Origin: Planctomyces sp.
GTDB taxonomy: Bacteria; Planctomycetota; Planctomycetia; Planctomycetales; Planctomycetaceae
NCBI GenBank assembly: GCA_016795105.1
Contig: JAEUIH010000017.1
Span: 1-64,000, forward strand
Reading direction: 5' to 3'
Length of the DNA: 64,000 nucleotides
This document shows positions 33,774 to 43,253 of this stretch, one piece after another. The first letter of the stretch is position 1. The number at the start of each line of letters is the position of its first letter. The position numbers and the translations under genes are program-made. Under the pieces are notes generated by a model that searched no databases, was not told the origin of the DNA, and saw nothing but the letters and a program-made list of their open reading frames with translations.

Positions 33774-35207
33774 ATGAATCATATTCAGGCAGATGCTCCC
33801 AATGTTGAACTCACGTTTGTCAGCGGCACGCTCGTCATTCGTGGCGTTTCAGGTGCCTGTCTCGATGCATGGTTTCCATCCGACATCTGGGTATATGACT
33901 CGCGTATTGAGGCATTTCGTTGTGACGCGTGCCACTATGTTTCGGTGATCCGTGAGCTGCAGAGCCGAAGGGTGATGTTCACCAATATGATTGGTGCATT
34001 TCGGGACGTTCCCTGGCGTGCGGACGAGAAGACTCAGTTGCGACCGGAACAAGTGGATGCCGTTGAAGCGTGGGTCAACGCCGGACAGCGTGGATGCATT
34101 GTGATGCCCACCGGCACCGGAAAGACAGAAGTCGCACTTACGATCATGCGATACACGCGAACCTCGACGCTCGTTGTTGCCCCCGTTCGGGACCTGATGT
34201 ACCAATGGCACCGTCGCATCCTGCAGTCGCTGGGTTATGATGCCGGGATTGTCGGCGACAATGTCTTCCGAGTCGCTCCTGTTTCTGTCACAACCTACGA
34301 CAGCGCCTGCATCCATATGCAGAAATTCGGAGACAAGTTCGGGCTCATCGTCTTTGATGAGTGTCATCACCTTCCGGGACAATTGAGGCGTGACGCCGCA
34401 CTGATGAGTGTTGCACCATATCGGCTTGGACTGACAGCAACGCCCGAACGCTCTGACGGCCGGCATCTTGATCTGCCGCAACTGATCGGTCCGTTTGTCT
34501 ACGATCTTCCGATCACGAAAGTCAGGGGACGAACACTTGCCGAGTACGACGTTGTTCGAGTTCCGGTACACCTTTCCGACGACGAACAACAGAAGTACGA
34601 CCGTTATTCTGAACAAATCCGGGACTACATGCAGATCCAGCGTGAAAACAATCCCGACTATACGTGGGAAGATGTGTGCGCGGAAAGCACATCCTCCCCG
34701 GAATCTCGAAAGGCTCTCGTAGCATGGCTGGCGAAGCGATCAATCGAAGACCGTGCGGAAGAGAAGCTGAGAGTTCTTGAGGACCTGTTTCGGCTGCATT
34801 CCGGGGAACGCTGTATCGTGTTTGCAGGTTCGAACGCAATGGCTCGAGATGTCTCTATGCGGTTCCTGATTCCATGTTTGCTGAACCACTGTGCGAAGAA
34901 GGAGAGGATTGACATTCTGGATGGTTTTGCAGCTGGCCGGTATCCAGCCATTGTTGCCAATCAGGTTCTTGACGAAGGCGTTGATGTTCCTGCAGCCAAG
35001 ATTGCGATCGTGATCGGGGGCATGGCTTCGTCGCGTCAGGCCCGCCAGCGTCTGGGGCGCATTCTCAGACGATCCGGCAACGCTCGTGCAACTCTGTATG
35101 AGATTGTCTGTTCGGGGACCAACGAAGAACTCCGATCAAGGAAACGACGTCGGCACGAGACGTTTGATGGAACCATCCATCAGCGAAAGTCGAAGGGATC
35201 AGACTGA
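33774..35207 (+). CDS. XPB/Rad25-like superfamily 2 DNA helicase
   Basis: 477 residues from the ATG at 33774. The N-terminal 80 residues look like the XPB damage-recognition-like region. Helicase motifs: LRPEQVDAVEAW, Walker A MPTGTGKTE (111-119), DECHH (195-199), LTATPER, then IVFAGSNAMARD, VANQVLDEGVDVPA and the arginine-finger motif RQRLGRILRR. Archaeal and eukaryotic XPB unwind damaged DNA during repair. The stop is 4 bp from the start of the DUF790 nuclease gene, the same pairing as archaeal XPB with Bax1. A defence-type helicase was considered but no other defence gene is nearby. Confidence 0.87.
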   Translation: MNHIQADAPNVELTFVSGTLVIRGVSGACLDAWFPSDIWVYDSRIEAFRCDACHYVSVIRELQSRRVMFTNMIGAFRDVPWRADEKTQLRPEQVDAVEAWVNAGQRGCIVMPTGTGKTEVALTIMRYTRTSTLVVAPVRDLMYQWHRRILQSLGYDAGIVGDNVFRVAPVSVTTYDSACIHMQKFGDKFGLIVFDECHHLPGQLRRDAALMSVAPYRLGLTATPERSDGRHLDLPQLIGPFVYDLPITKVRGRTLAEYDVVRVPVHLSDDEQQKYDRYSEQIRDYMQIQRENNPDYTWEDVCAESTSSPESRKALVAWLAKRSIEDRAEEKLRVLEDLFRLHSGERCIVFAGSNAMARDVSMRFLIPCLLNHCAKKERIDILDGFAAGRYPAIVANQVLDEGVDVPAAKIAIVIGGMASSRQARQRLGRILRRSGNARATLYEIVCSGTNEELRSRKRRRHETFDGTIHQRKSKGSD

Positions 35208-35211
35208 CCTC

Positions 35212-36435
35212 ATGCTGACAAAGGACCTCTCCGTCGCAAATCTTGACTTCCAGAGATTCCGAATTGAACCGGATCGACTGACTCAGGGGAAACACGCGCA
35301 CTACCTTGCAATTGTGGAAGCGATGCTGAATGTCTATCGAAATGGAATTGGCCTGAGGCGACGAGATCTGCATCGTCGCGTTCAAAATCTGTTCACAGAT
35401 ATCCCGGATTGCCCGCCGCGACGGATTGAAGCATTCTGCAAATTGCTCGATGACCAGTCCGTCTATGACGATTCATGGCGAAAAAAGGCGCCCGCTTTGC
35501 GGAAGGAAGTATTCGGCAAGGCCGCTCCTCACCATCCACTCGTGCAGACCGCCGATTCACTGTTCGAATCAACCGTCTCGCATATTCAACAGCGAATCTC
35601 TTCGGAACTCGGTAAACCGTGGCACGAAATTGAAGATCAATTGTATGCAGATGTGATCGAATTCCACCGCCTTAAAGAATTTCCTGGCTATCCGGATGGC
35701 CGTGCACTGTTGTCGCGATACAACGTCGCTCAGGTGCAGGTGGCTTTGTTCTCTGCTTTGTCATTGCAGCTGCGAGTCAGCGGAAACTTCAAACAGATTC
35801 TGCGAGCCATTCGACTGGCCCGGCTAATGCATACCATTAACCGTGTCCGCGACAGTATTTTTGACATTCGGATCGATGGACCTGCATCCGTGCTGAGAGA
35901 GACACGCCGCTACGGCGTTCAAATGGCTCGCTTTCTTCCGGCCCTTGTGGCGTCTACGGGATGGTCTCTGGAAGCACAGATCGCGGTGTCAGGCAGATTG
36001 CGAATGACACTTGAACTCAGGGATACGGATGGGCTCCGCAGCCACGTCGCTCCGGAAACTGAATTTGACAGCTCAATCGAACAGGAGTTCTCCAATAAAT
36101 GGGGGACAGAGCCACGCGAAGGCTGGACGTTGTTTCGGGAGAGTGAGTTCCTGTTTGCAGGTCAAAAGACATTCGTTCCCGACTTTGTGTTCCTCCACCA
36201 GACCGGCGTCAGGATCTATTTCGAAATCGTCGGATTCTGGACTCCCGAATATCTGGACGCTCGAAAGAAAACGCTGTTCACCTTTGCTGATTACCCAATT
36301 ATGCTGGCGGTTCACCACCTCGCTGAAAGCCAGTTTTCTGACGTTTGCAAATCGCACAGAGTGATCAGTTACAAGACAACACTGACGGTAAAACCCGTGA
36401 TCGAGGCTCTGAATTCGTTCCTGAACGCCTCCTGA
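35212..36435 (+). CDS. DUF790/Bax1-like nuclease, partner of XPB helicase
   Basis: 407 residues from the ATG at 35212; the frame extends upstream inside the helicase gene but MLTKDLSVANLDFQRFRIEPDRL is the usual DUF790 opening. The N-terminal half is helical (FHRLKEFPGYPDGRALLSRYNVAQVQVALF). The C-terminal part carries a PD-(D/E)xK-like nuclease core with PDF (Asp324) and FEIVGFWTPEYLDARKK (Glu338). In archaea Bax1 binds XPB and cuts beside the unwound bubble, a minimal excision-repair module. The 4 bp spacing from the helicase indicates co-translation. Confidence 0.85.
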   Translation: MLTKDLSVANLDFQRFRIEPDRLTQGKHAHYLAIVEAMLNVYRNGIGLRRRDLHRRVQNLFTDIPDCPPRRIEAFCKLLDDQSVYDDSWRKKAPALRKEVFGKAAPHHPLVQTADSLFESTVSHIQQRISSELGKPWHEIEDQLYADVIEFHRLKEFPGYPDGRALLSRYNVAQVQVALFSALSLQLRVSGNFKQILRAIRLARLMHTINRVRDSIFDIRIDGPASVLRETRRYGVQMARFLPALVASTGWSLEAQIAVSGRLRMTLELRDTDGLRSHVAPETEFDSSIEQEFSNKWGTEPREGWTLFRESEFLFAGQKTFVPDFVFLHQTGVRIYFEIVGFWTPEYLDARKKTLFTFADYPIMLAVHHLAESQFSDVCKSHRVISYKTTLTVKPVIEALNSFLNAS

Positions 36436-36501
36436 TTCTGGTTCCATCCGCTAAACTCACCTTCATACGAATCATTTCGCAATATCCAAGGGCGAACTTT
36501 C

Positions 36502-39500
36502 ATGATGTTCAATATGCAATGCCTGTTTCTCTGTGCTCTTGCGATTCCATATGTCACCGTTGGAACTCTGAATGCCGCAACACTTCGAATCACCGATGAA
36601 CCCGTTGAGCAACACGAGTTGTTTGACGGAATCTCGCTGACAGGCTGGGATCATGACCCTGCTCACTGGCGTGTCGAAAATGGAAGTATTGTAGGCGAGA
36701 TCCCTCCAGGCACATCACTGGATCACAATACCTGGATCGTCTGGAGGGGCGGAGAGTTGATTGACTTCGACCTTCGACTGCAGGTCAGGCTGACAGGTGA
36801 ACCAGCCGCAAACTCCGGAATCCAGTTTCGTTGTCAGGTACGAGATGTAAACCATGTCTCAGGATACCAGGCAGACCTTGATCAGGGTGCGACGTGGCTC
36901 GGACGAATTTACGATGAACATGGACGGGCTCTGCTTGTCGAACGAGGCACTCGTGTTCACATCCAGCCGGACGGAAAATCGAGTGCAGAGTCGTTTGCGC
37001 CGGCACATCAATATGCCGTCCTGTTCCGCGACAACGACTGGAATGAATATCGCATCATTGGCATTCAGGACAGAATTGCGGTCTTCGTAAACGGAACGTT
37101 GTTCAGCGAGTTGTGGGATGAACAAACTGGCGAACAGGACCTCCGGGGACAACTGGCGTTTCAGCTTCATAGCGGTCCGGCAACTCGAGTTGAATTTCGC
37201 GATATCCGTCTTGAAGTTCTCGAGCCGGACGATCAGCGACTCAGGCCTTTTAGACTCATTGCTCCTGAACCGTCTGTATCAGACGTCAATACTGGCATCA
37301 CACCCACAGATGCAGACGGCAATTTGCTGAATCTTGGATTCGAATCAGGTGACCTTCGAGACTGGACCGTCGAAGGAAATGCGTTTGACCGCCAGCCTGT
37401 ACAAATGGATGGAATCTCGCGACGCTGGCCCGATCAACAAAGTAACAAAGAGGGATTGTACTTTTTCGGCGGCTACGAACATGTTCAGGATCGCGGCACG
37501 GGCTCCCTGACTTCAGTCCCGTTCAAAGTAACACACCCGTGGGGCAGTATACTGGTCGGGGGAGGTAAGGGGCCCGCAACACGCGTTGAATTGGTCAGGG
37601 CAGCCGAGGGATCATCGCCAGAGGAGGTCCTGTTTACGGCTTCTGGTTCAGAACGAGAACAAATGCAGCGTGCGGCCTTCGATCTTCGCAAACACATTGG
37701 AGAGATGATCTTTGTAAGAATCATCGACGAGAGCTCCGGCGGTTGGGGGCATCTGAATGTTGATGACTTCCGTTTTCATTCAGAGCCGCCGGCAGACAGT
37801 ATCGAAACGAGCGAGTGGAGATCAATCAGGAATCCGGTTCTTCAGCACCTGATCCCGAATTCTATCAGTTCCGAAAACGCAAACTCTGGTGCAGAGACGC
37901 AAAGGGGGATTGAAACCACCAGCCAGATGTTTGTACCTGAAGGGTTCTCTGTCGATGTGATCGCCGCTGAGCCTGTTCTCCATCAACCAATGGCGTTCAC
38001 GTTCGATGAGAAGGGCCGGATTTGGGTCGTCGAAGGGCACTGCTATCCACAGAAACGCCCTGCCGATGAGGGGTTGGACAAGATCCTGATCTTTGCGGAC
38101 AACGATCGCGACGGGCACTTTGAAGACCGCAAAGTGTTCTTTGAAGGACTGAATCTTGTCAGCGGCCTCGAAGTTGGATACGGCGGGGTCTGGATCGGAG
38201 CCGCACCGGAATTACTCTTTATCCCGGATACGAACCACGATGACCTGCCTGACGGCCCACCACAAGTCCTGCTCGACGGATTCGGTTACGCAGATACGCA
38301 CGAAACGTTGAATAGTTTTCAATGGGGACCGGACGGGTGGCTTTATGGAAATCAGGGTGTATTTAATACATCTCAGATCGGAAAACCCGGAGGGCGGGCA
38401 GAAGACCGCCAGACACTCAGCGCCGGAGTTTGGCGATTTCATCCGCTCCGCCACGAGTTTGAAGTGTTTGCTCACGGCGGCAGCAACCAATGGGGACTCG
38501 ACTACGATGACATGGGCCAGTGGTTCATGACTCATTGTCGAAGCTTCTGGGGTAAAGGAGGCACCACACACGTTATGCAGGGTGGTCATTACTGGAATCA
38601 GGTCAATTCCGGCTATGCCGATTTCGTATCATCTGAAGCCATCGCTGATCTGGCCGGTACTCGTAACTATCTGCTTGCATCGGCCCGCTATGACCACGGC
38701 GCTGGTGGTGCAGGTAAACCGGGTACCGATGAAGTCTTCGGAGGTCATTCGCATGTAGGAACAATGATCTATCTGGGGGATAACTGGCCATCAGAATTCC
38801 GAAATCACCTGATGACACACAATCTGCATGGGCACCAGATCAACCACCAGATGAATCTTCGGGAACAGGGTGGATATCGAACAGTACACGCCGGACAGGA
38901 CCTTCTGTTTTGCGCCGACCGACAATTCATCGGTGTCGATCTGCAGTACGGCCCCGATGGCGCTGTCTATATCAGTGACTGGTATGACCCAAGACATTGC
39001 CACAACCCCGACGTGGAACAGTGGGATCGCGGCAATGGCAGGATTTATCGAATGAGGTATGATTCGACATGGAAAGCTGCCAGTGTTGATTACTCTGCCG
39101 CGACCGATGATGAACTGGTCGCTGCTCAGCTTCATCTCAATGACTGGCATGCTCGAACGGCTCGCAGAATTCTCCATGAACGCTCTGCAGATGGCCCTGT
39201 GTCTCAATCAGCCATCGATTCTCTGATCCATATTCTGACCAGCCATCCGGACACGTCGCGTCGGCTCCGGGCTATGTGGGCACTCCATTGTATTGGACAA
39301 CTTCAAACAAACGATCCGAAAGCCAGCCCGCTGAAGAATGCATTCAGTGACAACGACGAATATGTGCGATCCTGGGCAGTCCTCCTGTCGGCGGAGTCTC
39401 AACCTTCTGAGACTCTCAGGAAGTCGTTAGTGACCATCGCAAATCAGGAACGATCTCTCATGGTAATGAGAGCCCTGGCTTCGGTGATTCAACGACTGCC

Positions 39501-40800
39501 ATCAGACACCGCGTGGCAAATTGCGGAATCACTGTCGAGTCGGGAGCAAATTGCAGAGGATCGAGATTTACCATCCCTGCTGTGGTTTGGTATCGCACAA
39601 CTTGTACCAAACGATCTGAATCGCGCTCAACGGCTCGCGGATTCGACACCAGTTCCGGCGATTCGACATCAGATTCTGTGGTACACTGCCAAAACCAGTG
39701 ATAAAGGCCGCGATAATCTTGTTGCACGAATCAGCGAATCCACAGGCACCAGTCAACACCAGCTCGTGCAGCTGCTGGAACTGTCGGTCCGAGGGATGAG
39801 GAAATTGAATGCTCCCCAACGCTGGCAGCAGGTGTCCGCCAGCCTTTATGACTCCGAAGACGCTACAATACGGGCCGCTGCGGAATCCATTGGACGGTCA
39901 TTCGGCGATCAGGCTCTCTATGCCCGAATTCGCCAGAGACTTGATTCTGACATGACCTCAGTTGAGGCGAAGCGGCGTGCACTGGCCATTCTCGCCGACG
40001 ACACGTCGCCGGAAAACCTTGACCGCTTCCTCAGGTTTCTTGATTCTCCCGAACTCGCGCTGCACACCATTCCACTTCTTAGACGCTATGACGACATTTC
40101 TGTTGCAGAGCATCTGGTCGATCGACTCAACGGCTGGCCAGAGGCTGAATCCGCCGCCGCAATGGAAGCATTGACCGGGCGAGCTTCATGGGCCACGATT
40201 TTACTTGATCAAATCTCAGCAGATGCAATCCCCAGGTCGCGTCTGACTGCATACCATGCGAGACAGATTGCAAGTCTCGGCGACCAGACTCTGACGGACC
40301 GGCTTCAAAAGGACTGGGGAGCACTTCGACCTGCGTCGGATGAGGTTCGAGCAGAAGTCATTGCTCAGGCTGCTGCTTACAAGGCTGCCCCGCTGTGGGC
40401 TTTTAGTGCAGAGAACGGCGCTCTGCACTTTAAGAAACACTGTGCCGTATGCCATCTCCCGAATCAGCAAAGTGAAGCGATTGCTCCGCGTCTTGCTGGT
40501 TCCGGGGCCAGGGGAATTGACTACATCGTCGAAAACGTTCTGAACCCTAATGCTGTGATTGGGCGTGATTATCAGGCACGGATCATTGCCACTCATGAGG
40601 GACAGGTGCTGAATGGACTGATCGAGAAAGAGACAGACTCGGCGATTATCCTGCGAACCCTGACTTCGAGTGTCACAATTCCCAGGGACGACATTGAGGA
40701 AATCAATGTCTCAACCAGCTCGTTCATGCCGGAGGGACTTCTGAAAACACTGAACGATCGTGAACGAATCGAGCTGTTCAAGTATCTCATGGGACTCTAG
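36502..40800 (+). CDS. Giant secreted protein: DUF1080, dehydrogenase-like propeller, HEAT repeats and cytochrome c
   Basis: 1432 residues with a signal peptide (about 1-26), AAGGG 9 bases before the ATG. Order: DUF1080 concanavalin-like domain (LFDGISLTGWDHDPAHWRVENGSIVGE, about 40-245), a carbohydrate-binding-like stretch (GDLRDWTVEGNAFDRQPV, about 280-430), the planctomycete membrane-bound-dehydrogenase-type propeller (FVPEGFSVDVIAAEPVLHQPMAF, RIWVVEGHCYP, VSDWYDPR-like YISDWYDPRHCHNPD), helical HEAT-like repeats (about 870-1290), and a C-terminal cytochrome c with CAVCH. A role in oxidation of sugars or their polymers is suggested by the family but unproven. Confidence 0.88.
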   Translation: MMFNMQCLFLCALAIPYVTVGTLNAATLRITDEPVEQHELFDGISLTGWDHDPAHWRVENGSIVGEIPPGTSLDHNTWIVWRGGELIDFDLRLQVRLTGEPAANSGIQFRCQVRDVNHVSGYQADLDQGATWLGRIYDEHGRALLVERGTRVHIQPDGKSSAESFAPAHQYAVLFRDNDWNEYRIIGIQDRIAVFVNGTLFSELWDEQTGEQDLRGQLAFQLHSGPATRVEFRDIRLEVLEPDDQRLRPFRLIAPEPSVSDVNTGITPTDADGNLLNLGFESGDLRDWTVEGNAFDRQPVQMDGISRRWPDQQSNKEGLYFFGGYEHVQDRGTGSLTSVPFKVTHPWGSILVGGGKGPATRVELVRAAEGSSPEEVLFTASGSEREQMQRAAFDLRKHIGEMIFVRIIDESSGGWGHLNVDDFRFHSEPPADSIETSEWRSIRNPVLQHLIPNSISSENANSGAETQRGIETTSQMFVPEGFSVDVIAAEPVLHQPMAFTFDEKGRIWVVEGHCYPQKRPADEGLDKILIFADNDRDGHFEDRKVFFEGLNLVSGLEVGYGGVWIGAAPELLFIPDTNHDDLPDGPPQVLLDGFGYADTHETLNSFQWGPDGWLYGNQGVFNTSQIGKPGGRAEDRQTLSAGVWRFHPLRHEFEVFAHGGSNQWGLDYDDMGQWFMTHCRSFWGKGGTTHVMQGGHYWNQVNSGYADFVSSEAIADLAGTRNYLLASARYDHGAGGAGKPGTDEVFGGHSHVGTMIYLGDNWPSEFRNHLMTHNLHGHQINHQMNLREQGGYRTVHAGQDLLFCADRQFIGVDLQYGPDGAVYISDWYDPRHCHNPDVEQWDRGNGRIYRMRYDSTWKAASVDYSAATDDELVAAQLHLNDWHARTARRILHERSADGPVSQSAIDSLIHILTSHPDTSRRLRAMWALHCIGQLQTNDPKASPLKNAFSDNDEYVRSWAVLLSAESQPSETLRKSLVTIANQERSLMVMRALASVIQRLPSDTAWQIAESLSSREQIAEDRDLPSLLWFGIAQLVPNDLNRAQRLADSTPVPAIRHQILWYTAKTSDKGRDNLVARISESTGTSQHQLVQLLELSVRGMRKLNAPQRWQQVSASLYDSEDATIRAAAESIGRSFGDQALYARIRQRLDSDMTSVEAKRRALAILADDTSPENLDRFLRFLDSPELALHTIPLLRRYDDISVAEHLVDRLNGWPEAESAAAMEALTGRASWATILLDQISADAIPRSRLTAYHARQIASLGDQTLTDRLQKDWGALRPASDEVRAEVIAQAAAYKAAPLWAFSAENGALHFKKHCAVCHLPNQQSEAIAPRLAGSGARGIDYIVENVLNPNAVIGRDYQARIIATHEGQVLNGLIEKETDSAIILRTLTSSVTIPRDDIEEINVSTSSFMPEGLLKTLNDRERIELFKYLMGL

Positions 40801-40832
40801 AGTCGATCAGCGAGACTGGTTGATATTCGCGC

Positions 40833-42107
40833 ATGACGGACAACCTTGAAAAAGAAAACGCAACTGAGGTCCAGTACCTGTCAGACGACCAGGTGTTTGT
40901 CTGGCTCCGGAGACAGCTGGAGCCGAAATACACTGTCGTTTCGAATCCAGGTCCCGGTTACTTTGAAGAATCCCGGTACAACTATGCGGTCTTCGATGGC
41001 GACACACTGCTTGCAGAGTTTCACGGCGAGTTCGGAATCAGACCCGCTGGAGAACTGGCTCAGGCTGCCAGAGCACTTGTCCGTCAATTGCACCTTAAGA
41101 ATCCACTCACTGACAACTCACAGTCATACTCCCGGTCTCTTCAGCAGCCGACCGACGAGCATGTGATGAAACATGTGGTCGCCACACGCCTGCCTCCTCG
41201 ACGCAATCCCCGTACATGGTTTGGCTCCGGAAGAGCCGCATTTACATTTCTGCTTCAGGCGGTCGTAAAGCCACGAAGAATCTGGTTGCCGGGATTCATT
41301 TGCTGGTCGCTGCCAGATGTAATCCGACGAAGATTCCCGGCAATCACCATCAGCTTCTACCACGTCGATCGTTCACTGAAATGCCATTATCCGGACCATC
41401 TTCAGGAAGGCGACGCAATCGTCGTTGCCCATTTCTTTGGAGCCATCTGCGCCATCCCCGAGGTTCCGTCGGGCGTCACCATACTTGAAGATTTATCACA
41501 CGTGTTGATTTCTGACGGATCCGTCGCAGGTCACTTTCGCTTTGGCAGTCTCCGAAAGGTCCTTCGTCTTGCAGACGGCGGTTTTGTTGATGGTTGCTGG
41601 AATCCGTCCTATGAATCAGGTCTTCCGGAAATTCGCTGGCTCAGAACCGCAGCCCGAGACTGGAGAGACCTCCGCGAGGCAGAAAACATGCTTGACCGCA
41701 ATCCGGCGATGAACGATATGTCAAGCCAGTCACTGGCAGCCCTGTTGAGCTCAGACCTGCTCACAATTGCCGAAATACGACGTCGGAACGAAGCTTACCT
41801 TAGTGACCATTTCCCAATCGGTGAAAGTCTCGTTTCGTTCAGCGATCAGGAAGTTCCGCTTCTGCACATTCGACGATTTGAGAGCGAGATCCTCAGGGAT
41901 CGAACCCGCAGGAAACTGGCCGAACAACAGATCTTCTGCTCAATCCACTGGCCCGTCCATCCTGTGGTGAGATCAACAGCTGCTCATGCTGTTACTGCCG
42001 ACGCGGACTGGCTTGAACGTCATTCACTCTGCATACCGATCAGTGAAGACTACGATTTGAAGACAATGCAACGAATCTGTGAAGCTGCCTCAGAAGTCGA
42101 CGTGTGA
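40833..42107 (+). CDS. PLP fold type I (DegT/DnrJ-like) protein with extra N-terminal domain
   Basis: 424 residues. From about residue 128 the order of motifs matches DegT/DnrJ-type aminotransferases: GSGRAAFTFLL, LPGFICWSLPDVI, ILEDLSHVL (Asp220 would pair with the pyridine nitrogen), FGSLRKVLRLADGG (Lys242 as the likely Schiff-base lysine) and IFCSIHWPVHP. The first ~115 residues (VFVWLRRQLEPKYTVVSN, NYAVFDGDTLLAEFHGEFG) form a separate small domain I do not recognise. It starts 32 bp after the giant gene and is convergent with thiG. Substrate unknown; a sugar or amino-acid amine transfer is inference. Confidence 0.6.
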   Translation: MTDNLEKENATEVQYLSDDQVFVWLRRQLEPKYTVVSNPGPGYFEESRYNYAVFDGDTLLAEFHGEFGIRPAGELAQAARALVRQLHLKNPLTDNSQSYSRSLQQPTDEHVMKHVVATRLPPRRNPRTWFGSGRAAFTFLLQAVVKPRRIWLPGFICWSLPDVIRRRFPAITISFYHVDRSLKCHYPDHLQEGDAIVVAHFFGAICAIPEVPSGVTILEDLSHVLISDGSVAGHFRFGSLRKVLRLADGGFVDGCWNPSYESGLPEIRWLRTAARDWRDLREAENMLDRNPAMNDMSSQSLAALLSSDLLTIAEIRRRNEAYLSDHFPIGESLVSFSDQEVPLLHIRRFESEILRDRTRRKLAEQQIFCSIHWPVHPVVRSTAAHAVTADADWLERHSLCIPISEDYDLKTMQRICEAASEVDV

Positions 42108-42121
42108 TCTGCCTCGGATGA

Positions 42122-42958
42122 TCAGCGTTGTGGCGTCCATGTAATGACGCCTTCTGTTGGGCTTGAGGCAGTTGCATACAACTTTCTGGGGATTCGGCCC
42201 GCCAGCCATGCATGTCTTCCGGCCAGACAGGCCTGTTTCATTGCAAATGCCATGCGAAGAGGGTCCGTTGCACTGGCAATTCCGGTATTCAGCAGGACGC
42301 CGTCGCAACCAAGTTCCATCGCAATCGCCACGTCGCTGGCTGTTCCGACTCCTGCATCTATGATCACAGGATAGTCCGGGTCATTTTCCTTGAGGTATTC
42401 AAGACAGATTCGGAGATTATTTGGGTTGAGGACACCCTGTCCGCTTCCGATCGGACTTCCTGCCGGCATCACAGATGTTGCCCCGCCCTCTTTGAGTCGG
42501 CGAGCAGTGATCGGGTCATCAGATGTGTAACACAACACCTGAAATCCGTCTTTAACCAGCAACTCCAGCGCCTGTACGGTCGCAAGCGGATCCGGGAGCA
42601 GGGTTCTGGTATCCGCCAAAACTTCAAGTTTCACCCAATCGGCACCTGGGTTGTTCAAGCCACGCAGTATCTCTCGACCGAGACGAGCTACACGGATCGC
42701 ATCGTCCGCGTTAAAGCAGCCGGCAGTATTCGGCAGAATTGTATATCGATTGAGATCAATGAAATCCAGAATATTGCGTCCTGACGCATCGACCAGTCGC
42801 TCTCGACGGACTGCAACCGTGATTACATCCGAACCACTGGCCTCGAGACACTCCTGCATGAGTTCGAAAGTTGAATACTTCCCGGTGCCTACAATCAGCC
42901 GTGACTTGAGCGAATGTGTCCCCAGCTTGAGGGGACTGTCTTCAGGCAACACAGACAT
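42122..42958 (-). CDS. thiG: Thiazole synthase
   Basis: 278 residues from the ATG at 42958. Forms the thiazole phosphate of thiamine from deoxyxylulose phosphate, dehydroglycine and ThiS thiocarboxylate. Blocks: [63 protein letters not shown] (Schiff-base Lys), [18 protein letters not shown] and [31 protein letters not shown]. The thiS stop is 6 bp upstream, and GGAGG inside the end of thiS can serve as ribosome site. Confidence 0.97.
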   Translation of the reverse strand: MSVLPEDSPLKLGTHSLKSRLIVGTGKYSTFELMQECLEASGSDVITVAVRRERLVDASGRNILDFIDLNRYTILPNTAGCFNADDAIRVARLGREILRGLNNPGADWVKLEVLADTRTLLPDPLATVQALELLVKDGFQVLCYTSDDPITARRLKEGGATSVMPAGSPIGSGQGVLNPNNLRICLEYLKENDPDYPVIIDAGVGTASDVAIAMELGCDGVLLNTGIASATDPLRMAFAMKQACLAGRHAWLAGRIPRKLYATASSPTEGVITWTPQR

Positions 42959-42964
42959 CAACCT

Positions 42965-43165
42965 CTAACCTCCACCAACCAATGTTACAATTTCGATTCG
43001 ATCGCCGGCACTCAGACGACAGGCCTCGTGATGCTCGCGCGGCACAAGCTCCAGATTTCGCTCAACAGCACAATATCGATTTTCAATTTTGAGCGATGCC
43101 AGCAGATCGGCGATGGTCCAGCCATCCGGAATCTGTCTGCATTCCCCGTTGATCACTAGTTCCAT
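42965..43165 (-). CDS. thiS: Sulfur carrier protein ThiS
   Basis: 66 residues from the ATG at 43165. Ubiquitin-like fold opening MELVINGECRQIPDGWTIADLL and a C-terminal TLVGGG, the di-glycine end that becomes a thiocarboxylate for thiazole formation. Followed by thiG after 6 bp; thiF/thiO/thiH are not in the window. Confidence 0.92.
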   Translation of the reverse strand: MELVINGECRQIPDGWTIADLLASLKIENRYCAVERNLELVPREHHEACRLSAGDRIEIVTLVGGG

Positions 43166-43253
43166 GGTCGAGCTTCTTACCGCAACGGAGGCCACCTTGT
43201 CGTTTCACCCAATGCTTCTAAAGAATATCAGGAGTCTTGTCGTTGAAACACTC

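Noticed and set aside
33774-36435. Phage-defence helicase-nuclease system
   Set aside because: The helicase is XPB-like and the nuclease DUF790/Bax1-like, a known repair pairing; no other defence or mobile genes are close by.
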